20,998 bases of DNA from a virus: IMG/VR virus record IMGVR_UViG_3300044522_000254, positions 1 through 20,998 of that record. One strand, written 5' to 3'. A program made the position numbers and the translations under genes. Numbering within the stretch: position 1 is the first letter of the stretch; each line of letters starts with the position of its first letter. The notes under the pieces were generated by a model that was not told the origin of the DNA, searched no databases, and saw only the letters and a list, made by a program, of their open reading frames with translations. This document shows, piece after piece, positions 15,843 through 20,998 of the stretch.

Positions 15843-15862
15843 TGTGAAGATTTATCTTCACA
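15843..15862. promoter_or_regulatory. Perfect 8-bp inverted repeat with TTTA loop
   Basis: The arms TGTGAAGA and TCTTCACA flank TTTA on the + strand. It lies directly before the bidirectional terminator on the transcript and shares its AGA-TTTA-TCT core and loop with 11854-11875. The rest of 15705-15906 contains no gene that I can support. Confidence 0.5.
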
Positions 15863-15906
15863 TTTACGCACTATTAAAGCTAATGAATAATAAGGCGATT
15901 TTTCTG

Positions 15907-16050
15907 TTACTTCTTTTTAGCTTTCATTTTAGCTTTACGAGCTACGCTAAGAGCAATTGCAACTGATTGCTTTTGACTTTTACCGTGTTTCATTTCGGTT
16001 CTAATATTAGAACTAATTGATTTCTTGCTATAACCTTTTTTTAGTGGCAT
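15907..16050 (-). CDS. Very small, highly basic phage protein (47 aa)
   Basis: The frame runs from the ATG at 16050 to a TAA at 15909-15907. The product starts MPLKKGYSKKSISSNI and contains EMKHGKSQKQSVAIALSVARKA, then a Lys-rich tail. It has 13 Lys and only one acidic residue. The pattern 'MPL.KG.S...IS.NI.TEMK.GK.QKQAVAIAL..AR' is recurrent among small phage and plasmid proteins of unknown function. The basic charge suggests nucleic-acid contact, but that is a guess. It overlaps the upstream 54-aa gene by 23 bases and is followed by a palindrome and a terminator. Confidence 0.75.
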   Translation of the reverse strand: MPLKKGYSKKSISSNIRTEMKHGKSQKQSVAIALSVARKAKMKAKKK

Positions 16051-16192
16051 TTCTACTTAATTTATTAAAATAAACTTTGTTTTTGTATTCAAGATACTCT
16101 CTGCCAAGTTCCTTTGCTGCTTCTTTTTTTAACGCTTCTATTTTAGATTTATCAATAAATAAAGAAAAGAACCATTCAATTAGCCTTCTCAT
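16028..16192 (-). CDS. Small 54-aa protein coupled to the scaffold gene
   Basis: The ATG at 16192-16190 overlaps the TGA of the scaffold-like gene (ATGA), and the frame ends at a TAG at 16030-16028 inside the next small gene. The product starts MRRLIEWFFSLFIDKSKIE and continues as a charged helix (LKKEAAKELGREYLEYKNK). The first 13 residues are hydrophobic and aromatic, giving an amphipathic or weakly membrane-seeking N-terminus. No family is recognised. The tight ATGA coupling on one side and the overlap on the other support it being translated. Confidence 0.55.
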   Translation of the reverse strand: MRRLIEWFFSLFIDKSKIEALKKEAAKELGREYLEYKNKVYFNKLSRNATKKRL

Positions 16193-16980
16193 ATTTTCAA
16201 CGTTCCATTAGAAATACGTTTAGCCATCTCTGAATTTTGTTTAGAAGCATCCCAATTATTTCTTTCAGACTCTTTCATAAACGCTTCAAAACTTCCAGCT
16301 TTACCTTCTCCAGTATCGTCTCCTTTACCAGCTCCACCTTCAACTTTAGCTAAATATGGTGTTGAGAACGTAGTTACCCAATCCTTTACAGTTATTGGAG
16401 AATAGTTAGCATCTTTTAAAATGTTACCATTTGAATCTTTTACTACTACATTGCCATCTTCTTTTTCAAAAGAGAATCCTTTTTCTTTTGCTTCAGTAAA
16501 AATTGTAGATTTAGACACCAATACATTGTCAGGAATATGTTTCGTAAACTCGTTTTTAATTTCATTCAATGTATTTGTTTGTTCAATCTTTGTTTTGAAT
16601 GAATTAAATTCTGTATCTTTTTCGTTTAACTTAGAAACCAAACCATCGAACTCTGACTTTAATGTTTTGTATTTTTCCTCAGGCTCAATTTTGCTTTCAG
16701 ACTCTGACTTTGCTTTAATAGCACTTACTAAATTCTCAATTGTCTTACCTTGAAAATCTAATCCAAGATTGTTTCTTTGTTCTTTTACAGCAGTTTCAAT
16801 TGCTACTGTTGCACTTTCTTTCTTGATATTTGCAATTCGCTCCTCATAAGCGTTTTTACTCAAGAATACTTTTTCTGATAAATCTACTGAAAACGCTTCT
16901 TCACTATTTATCATTTCGATTAACTTACCACTTTCAATTCCTAATGTGGTTTCGATTTCTGCGATGTTGTCTAACGCCAT
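16189..16980 (-). CDS. Scaffold-like capsid assembly protein
   Basis: This 263-aa acidic and Lys-rich helical protein lies between the portal block and the capsid gene. It has no cysteine. Residues about 98-148 form a strong coiled-coil candidate (EEKYKTLKSEFDGLVSKLNE). A Gly-rich linker follows at about 214-230 (EGGAGKGDDTGEGKAG), then a C-terminal charged segment (FEAFMKESERNNWD...) that could bind the capsid subunit, as in GP20-type and other phage scaffolds. Scaffolds guide procapsid assembly and then leave the head. No serine protease motif is visible. Alternative: a minor head protein. It starts one base after the previous gene's stop. Confidence 0.7.
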   Translation of the reverse strand: MALDNIAEIETTLGIESGKLIEMINSEEAFSVDLSEKVFLSKNAYEERIANIKKESATVAIETAVKEQRNNLGLDFQGKTIENLVSAIKAKSESESKIEPEEKYKTLKSEFDGLVSKLNEKDTEFNSFKTKIEQTNTLNEIKNEFTKHIPDNVLVSKSTIFTEAKEKGFSFEKEDGNVVVKDSNGNILKDANYSPITVKDWVTTFSTPYLAKVEGGAGKGDDTGEGKAGSFEAFMKESERNNWDASKQNSEMAKRISNGTLKI

Positions 16981-16981
16981 A

Positions 16982-17317
16982 TTACTTTAGTTTGGTTATT
17001 TCTTCGGTTAGTTTATTCACTCCCCAAATAGGCTTTGCCTTTTCTCCTGATAACAATTCGTATTCTTTAATTAATTCATCTTTACTCGGTACTTCTTCCT
17101 GTACTTCTAAAAAGTCTTTTCCTTCTAAATGTAATTTAGTAAGTTTTTCATCTTTCTCATACCATAATCCATTAATCTTGCAATTGTCATTGGTTGTGTC
17201 TGCAAAAGTAATGTGTACTAAATGTGGAGGTCTTTCTACTGATAGTTTGTAGTTGGAATTAAATCCATTTCCCTCTCTGCCTAATTTGTGTAATACGTAA
17301 ACTGCAACTTGACTCAT
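16982..17317 (-). CDS. Small protein with SAP/HeH-like C-terminal motif
   Basis: This 111-aa protein lies between portal and scaffold genes, with gaps of seven bases and one base. Residues 1-75 are a beta-prone region with HLVHITFADTTND and a conserved-looking GLWYEKDEK. The last 34 residues (SKDELIKEYELLSGEKAKPI, then WGVNKLTEEI) have the helix-extended loop-helix pattern of SAP, HeH or Rho-N-like mini-domains, which often bind nucleic acid and occur in small phage head proteins. The similarity is recognised by pattern only. Its role may be in head completion or DNA packaging. Confidence 0.55.
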   Translation of the reverse strand: MSQVAVYVLHKLGREGNGFNSNYKLSVERPPHLVHITFADTTNDNCKINGLWYEKDEKLTKLHLEGKDFLEVQEEVPSKDELIKEYELLSGEKAKPIWGVNKLTEEITKLK

Positions 17318-17324
17318 ATAATTT

Positions 17325-18962
17325 TTATTTAGTTATTGGTGCAACTGGCGGTGCTACAACCTTTTTATTTAATTCAAACCAGTTATTAAATTCAGCAGTC
17401 AATACTTCTTCTGACTTGCTATAATCTGTAACTGTCTGCCACCATTTTTGATATAATACTTTTCTTTGTGCTTCTTCGTTTCCAAAGATACTTAAAACTG
17501 TTTGTAAAGGTAAGTGTAAATATGGTTCGATTCGCATTTTTATGAGATTAATTTGCAAATCAATTGGATTATTTCTATATTTTGCCGATAAATACTCACT
17601 AAACAGCTTATCCAACACCACACTATTTTCTTCAGCCTTAACAGACATCTCGTATCTTTCCAATAATGTGTCATAACCTTCAACGATATATCTACGACCT
17701 AAATTGATTGTTATTCTACTTTCACTTCTGCTTTTTCCTAAGTCGTAAAAGTTTAATATCCATTCACAGAATTTCCACTCAACATATTCTATAAAGTCAG
17801 CATATTTATTAAGTTGATTCTCTAATGGTTGTTTGTTGTAGATTATTTCAGTAGCTGTTTTCTCTACATTGCTCATATTCTGAATACCATAACTTGTTCC
17901 CCAATGCGTTTTATACATCTTCTCCTCAAGTAAATTCAATTCTTCTGAGTATTGCTTCCACACATCTAAATCAGGTGATATAAATCCTGCAATGTTTGGT
18001 GCGATAACTGGAGTATCTCTATCATCAGGAATAGGTAACTCAACAACACCTGTGACATCGCTTTTACCCATCATCTTTCCGTGACCATCACAAGTAGTAC
18101 AAGTTTCTTCCTCTACTTTACCTGTTCCTCCACAATCACCACAATACTGAACGTACTTCCAAAAGATTGGATTACCCTTATAAATTTTATATAACGTTAA
18201 GAATGATTGGTCTCTCGCATATTCTTTGGAGATGTCTATAATGTTATCAATGGCTGATAATCTCTCCTCCTCTGCTGGAATTTGAATGTTAGAACAGATA
18301 AGTGCAGGTACTTGACCAAATGGATGCTCAAATGTTAATTCAGGTATAATATTAAATGTAGTTCCAACTTGCTCGAATGTTCTGTCTGTCAAATCGTCAA
18401 CAACTCTCCAAAACTGTCTGTTATCTAATCTCTTTGGCTCAAATATTACATACTCGACCATCTGCCCTCTTGATTCGTAATAACGAATACTATCAATTGC
18501 TTTGTAAGTTGGATAAATATCTACTTCGGGTTCAGTAGTATATTCTAAGAACATCAATCCATTCGGGTCTGTGTTCATTAATTTAATTGCGTAGTCTTGT
18601 ACCCATTCCGTTAAAGACTTTCCATCTCTAACACTTGCAATTTTATTTAAAAACTCTGCTTTAATCGTAGGGTTTAAAATGTCGTAGTCTTTTATTCCTC
18701 CAGTTGCATAATAAATATTATCGATAGGCTGAAATATTCTTCCGAATAAATCTTTGATGCTTCTTGAGTATTTTCTCCTTGCTTCTGCTTTTACATTACT
18801 CTCAATTCCTTCTATGTTCTCTATAAGCTCCTCTATGAAGTCATCTCCATTTACTAACGCTTTTAGTTCATCAGAACATTCACGCATTTCGACAAATTCT
18901 TCATTGATTTTAAGATTACTCTTAATAGCCGATATGGCTTCTTCGTTGCTTTTGAATATCAT
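17325..18962 (-). CDS. Portal-like protein with embedded DnaJ-type Cys4 motif
   Basis: This 545-aa protein directly follows the large terminase gene, where the portal is normally encoded. The portal forms the dodecameric vertex ring through which DNA is packaged. The sequence has mixed N-terminal alpha/beta (about 100-225, including SLTEWVQDYAIKLMNTDPNG and PTYKAIDSIRYYE), a long helix (about 229-265) and a helical C-terminal half (330-415 and 440-535), compatible with portal wing, stem and crown. Unusually, residues 274-295 contain CGDCGGTG and CTTCDGHG, two CxxCxGxG units as in the DnaJ zinc-finger, ten residues apart. They lie between two segments that otherwise look continuous. The portal call is from gene order and size, not from a diagnostic motif. 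Confidence 0.7.
   Translation of the reverse strand: MIFKSNEEAISAIKSNLKINEEFVEMRECSDELKALVNGDDFIEELIENIEGIESNVKAEARRKYSRSIKDLFGRIFQPIDNIYYATGGIKDYDILNPTIKAEFLNKIASVRDGKSLTEWVQDYAIKLMNTDPNGLMFLEYTTEPEVDIYPTYKAIDSIRYYESRGQMVEYVIFEPKRLDNRQFWRVVDDLTDRTFEQVGTTFNIIPELTFEHPFGQVPALICSNIQIPAEEERLSAIDNIIDISKEYARDQSFLTLYKIYKGNPIFWKYVQYCGDCGGTGKVEEETCTTCDGHGKMMGKSDVTGVVELPIPDDRDTPVIAPNIAGFISPDLDVWKQYSEELNLLEEKMYKTHWGTSYGIQNMSNVEKTATEIIYNKQPLENQLNKYADFIEYVEWKFCEWILNFYDLGKSRSESRITINLGRRYIVEGYDTLLERYEMSVKAEENSVVLDKLFSEYLSAKYRNNPIDLQINLIKMRIEPYLHLPLQTVLSIFGNEEAQRKVLYQKWWQTVTDYSKSEEVLTAEFNNWFELNKKVVAPPVAPITK
18090..18143 (-). other. DnaJ-type CxxCxGxG pair encoded within the portal gene
   Basis: Cysteines 274, 277, 288 and 291 of the portal-like protein form two CxxCxGxG units. 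In DnaJ this arrangement binds zinc. Zinc binding in a portal is inferred here, not shown. Confidence 0.75.
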
Positions 18963-18974
18963 ATTTTTATTTAT

Positions 18975-20333
18975 TTACCAAATTATTCGTAATCTCGGCT
19001 TACCTTTCAATTCAAAGAAAAATCGGAGCATTAGAGAGTCGGCAAAATCAGGCGACCTACCTATTCTTTTCTTTATTTCCTCTTTTTTTTCTAACGCTAT
19101 TTTTCCATCATCTTGAAATGGAAGTCTATTTATCTGCTCCAACTCCTCAATTATTTGCTTTCTATACTTATCCTCTTGAATAAATATCTTAGAGTCTTTA
19201 ACCGCTTCTGCAAAATACCAGTAACATTGAGTTTTTAAATTTCTAAAGTTCTCCGTCTTACCGTGCATCTTTATTGGCTTACCATTATTGTTAAATGGAG
19301 TTGCTCCTACTAAATTTCCTAACTTTGTTGATGCCCTTGTAAATGTCTGCAATCCATCAGCATCATATATCACATTTTTAAGTGGCACTCTATTCTCTAT
19401 GCGTAACTCATTTATCTTCTTGCTTACCATCGTATCGTCAATCTTATCAATGGCAATTATTTTCAATGCTACAAATCCTGCCCAAACAACGATAACAAAC
19501 TTATCCGAACCTGTGTAAGCAATATCACAAGTCATATACCTATCTTGAGTAGGCTTTATAAACTCATTGGTGTACAATCCAAGAATATCTGAATACTCAA
19601 ACATCGCATAAGGATTATCATCAAACTCCCAATTCCCATACACAAGCCTTTGAACTTCGTTATGGCTTAATATTTTCATTAAGTTAGGAACGTAATCAAC
19701 TGGCAATGTCTTATTATCTGTTGGCAATGCCTGAATGAACTTCATGTGACTTGGAATAGTTCTATCAATTGTCGCCTTATAATAATCCTTGTACAAGTAA
19801 TTCTTGCTGGGGTTACACGTTTGTAGCAACTTTGGCGACAGGTCATATTCCTTATTCTTCCAACGCCCTATACTCGCTTGTAAGTTATTCTTACACTCAA
19901 TGTCAAACTCCCCAGCTTCTTCTATCCATCCACGAGTATTCTGCATACCTCCAAATCGCATATAGTTTGGGTCTGAAGGCAAATACTTCGCATCAATTAA
20001 AAATATCTTAGATTTATTATGAAACTTGAAATAGTTATCTTGACCATTGAAGCTATAATAATCCTCTGTTATTCCCCATCCACTCAAAACCTCTTGAATA
20101 GAAGGAATAGTAAACTTACGTAAATCTGCTAATGTCTTTCTCGCAATAAAATAATGCGTTTCAGGGTACATTAGTGCATCTGCACATATCAAAGAACAAC
20201 CTATGAAAGTCTTTCCGCTTCCCTTAGAGCCTCCATAAACAATATCAATGGTAGTTTTATCAGTCCAAGCCTTTATGGCTTCTAATTGCTTTAAATTACC
20301 TCTAACATTTAATGATAGGCTTTTATTCTGCAA
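18975..20333 (-). CDS. terL: Terminase large subunit (ATPase and nuclease)
   Basis: This 452-aa protein is the DNA-packaging motor. The ATPase half shows Walker A GGSKGSGKT (34-42), Walker B with the catalytic Glu in GWIEEAGE (135-142) and a coupling motif TCNPS (172-176). The nuclease half carries acidic residues expected of the RNase H-like fold: Asp270 in TCDIAYTG, Asp324/Asp326 in VIYDADG and Asp429/Asp432 in SPDFADSL. The length is normal for the PBSX/Terminase_3 or Terminase_6 type. The start is a TTG (20333-20331), because there is no ATG in frame between an upstream stop and Met56, which lies beyond Walker A. The start overlaps the small terminase by 11 bases, implying coupled translation. 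It works with the upstream small terminase and the downstream portal. Confidence 0.93.
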   Translation of the reverse strand: MQNKSLSLNVRGNLKQLEAIKAWTDKTTIDIVYGGSKGSGKTFIGCSLICADALMYPETHYFIARKTLADLRKFTIPSIQEVLSGWGITEDYYSFNGQDNYFKFHNKSKIFLIDAKYLPSDPNYMRFGGMQNTRGWIEEAGEFDIECKNNLQASIGRWKNKEYDLSPKLLQTCNPSKNYLYKDYYKATIDRTIPSHMKFIQALPTDNKTLPVDYVPNLMKILSHNEVQRLVYGNWEFDDNPYAMFEYSDILGLYTNEFIKPTQDRYMTCDIAYTGSDKFVIVVWAGFVALKIIAIDKIDDTMVSKKINELRIENRVPLKNVIYDADGLQTFTRASTKLGNLVGATPFNNNGKPIKMHGKTENFRNLKTQCYWYFAEAVKDSKIFIQEDKYRKQIIEELEQINRLPFQDDGKIALEKKEEIKKRIGRSPDFADSLMLRFFFELKGKPRLRIIW

Positions 20334-20763
20334 CTTCTTCTTCCTCTTGGTTAATAATCTGCATCCCTATAATCGGAACTACCTTCAATTTATCCCCTCC
20401 TGAAGTAATATCGAGCTTCTCGCTGTACTTTTTAGGGTTCATCCTTCCTAATACCCATTTACGAGTATCAAGTTGCAACCTTGACCTGTTTACAGCTACC
20501 ATACTTTGTTGTCTGTTTCCATTAACATCGTAGTAGTAGTCCTTAGTACCATCATCAGAAATCTCTAACATATCGTCAAAGATACCATCAGCTCGTATTT
20601 CAGTAGCTTTCTTATATAATTCTATTCTATCAGGATTTTCATTTAACCAGTTGTAGAAAGTACTTCGTGTGATTGGGTAATCATCACCATCTAATATATT
20701 CTTTATTGAACGACCCAACTCTATCTGTTGAATAATATCCAAAAATACTTTATCTCTTTCCAT
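20323..20763 (-). CDS. terS: Terminase small subunit (DNA recognition)
   Basis: This 146-aa protein recognises phage DNA and loads the packaging motor. The N-terminal part (about 8-42, QQIELGRSIKNIL and STFYNWLNENPD) is a helix-turn-helix. A helical oligomerisation region follows, with ELYKKATEIRADG. The segment RLQLDTRKWVLGRMNPKKY (95-113) is characteristic of Sf6-like small terminases. The acidic tail (QEEEEVAE) may contact the large subunit. The ATG at 20763 is preceded by a TAACTTTG box. It is the first gene of the block, and its last 11 bases contain the TTG start of the large terminase. Confidence 0.88.
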   Translation of the reverse strand: MERDKVFLDIIQQIELGRSIKNILDGDDYPITRSTFYNWLNENPDRIELYKKATEIRADGIFDDMLEISDDGTKDYYYDVNGNRQQSMVAVNRSRLQLDTRKWVLGRMNPKKYSEKLDITSGGDKLKVVPIIGMQIINQEEEEVAE

Positions 20764-20787
20764 AATTATATTTAATAATAATTGCTA

Positions 20788-20795
20788 CAAAGTTA
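20788..20795 (-). promoter_or_regulatory. Putative -7 box ahead of the terminase genes
   Basis: The minus strand reads TAACTTTG (TAnnTTTG), 24 bases before the small terminase ATG. The upstream side is an almost pure A/T stretch (20796-20865) that could serve as an UP-like element. No clear TTTG at -33. Confidence 0.4.
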
Positions 20796-20868
20796 CAAAA
20801 TTAATTAATAGTATTATATATTATATATATTTTTTTTAATAATAATAATATTTTATAAAATAAAGGAA

Positions 20869-20917
20869 ATATACCCCCCCCCTATTTCTTGATACACTTT
20901 TTAGGGGGGGGGGTATA
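20869..20917. repeat. C9/G10 inverted repeat upstream of the terminase genes
   Basis: TATA-C9-TA at about 20870-20884 faces TA-G10-TATA at about 20902-20917, separated by about 17 bases. The tracts can form a very GC-rich stem within otherwise extremely AT-rich DNA. It lies about 110 bases upstream of the small terminase start. Possible roles are a packaging site, an upstream operon terminator (T-rich on the + side) or a slippage-prone switch. The difference of one base between tracts could also be an assembly artefact. Confidence 0.7.
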
Positions 20918-20960
20918 AAAGTGCGTTTTTTTTTTACGTTTTTTCAAAAAGTGCCGTTTT
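20917..20960. repeat. AAAAGTGC(C)GTTTT direct repeats
   Basis: AAAAGTGCGTTTTT at about 20917-20930 and AAAAGTGCCGTTTT at about 20947-20960 recur in tandem beside the C/G hairpin. The hairpin loop also contains the related ACACTTTTTA on the opposite orientation. Together with 20961-20998, which holds no supportable gene, this is non-coding or the edge of an upstream gene. Clustered short repeats next to terS fit a terminase binding region, by inference. Confidence 0.45.
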
Positions 20961-20998
20961 TCATACTTTTTTCCTACAAAATGTTATTTGCGAAGCGA

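Noticed and set aside
15721-15966. 81-aa + strand open frame over the capsid leader
   Set aside because: It reads through the terminator hairpin, the palindrome and the end of the 47-aa gene; the product has no recognisable pattern.
20869-20917. G-quadruplex from the G10 tract
   Set aside because: Each strand has one long G tract within this site, so an intramolecular four-tract quadruplex is not indicated; a hairpin is the simpler structure.
1-20998. CRISPR array, tRNA or rRNA genes, insertion sequences
   Set aside because: No regularly spaced repeats, no tRNA-like cloverleaf noticed, no transposase motifs. The only direct repeats found are the fibre, FISUMP and leader repeats listed.
20961-20998. 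3' end of another minus-strand gene at the right edge
   Set aside because: All three minus frames reach a stop within about 40 bases, leaving fewer than a dozen residues, too little to support a gene.

Overview
The window is a single-strand (all minus) morphogenesis module of a tailed bacteriophage or prophage. The host is probably a low-GC member of Bacteroidota, most like Flavobacteriia. Four observations support this. The DNA is very AT-rich. Start codons sit in AT-rich leaders with no obvious Shine-Dalgarno. TAnnTTTG boxes (the Bacteroidota -7 promoter element) lie ahead of several transcription blocks. The tail proteins carry domain types typical of Bacteroidota: FISUMP (Fib_succ_major) domains, Fn3-like repeats of the 'RGVCW...NP' kind, and a concanavalin/AbfB-like domain. 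No integrase, lysis, replication or host gene is visible, so virulent phage and prophage cannot be told apart.

Read in the direction of transcription (right to left), the layout is as follows. (1) 20998-20764: a non-coding, AT-rich leader with a poly-C/poly-G inverted repeat and a TAACTTTG box. (2) 20763-16982: packaging genes, namely small terminase, large terminase (TTG start), a portal-like protein with an embedded DnaJ-type Cys4 motif, and a small protein with an SAP/HeH-like tail. (3) 16980-14673: capsid genes, namely a scaffold-like coiled-coil protein, two very small genes, a non-coding strip with a palindrome, a hairpin terminator and a -7 box, then the major capsid protein. (4) 14669-11934: head-tail connection, namely a 357-aa protein of unknown role, a tail-completion-like protein, a 53-aa protein and the probable tail tube protein, closed by a strong terminator. 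(5) 11824-10731: two proteins of unknown function in the usual tail-chaperone position. (6) 10663-1: tape measure protein, a 1404-aa tail-tip protein ending in Fn3 and two FISUMP domains, a 937-aa fibre-like protein, and the 5' end of a paralogous fibre gene that runs off the left edge.

The gene order (terS-terL-portal-scaffold-capsid-connector-tube-tape measure-tip-fibres), with a long tape measure and no recognisable sheath, indicates a long non-contractile tail (siphovirus-like). Genes within blocks are tightly packed, with ATGA or TAATG overlaps or gaps of only a few bases. Terminator-like hairpins and putative promoters subdivide the module, probably to raise capsid and tail expression relative to packaging genes.

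The most interesting points are: two tandem fibre genes sharing an exact 121-bp 5' repeat; three related FISUMP receptor-binding candidate domains; the DnaJ-type zinc motif inside the portal; two hairpins sharing an AGA-TTTA-TCT core ahead of gene blocks; and the long C/G-tract inverted repeat just upstream of the terminase genes.
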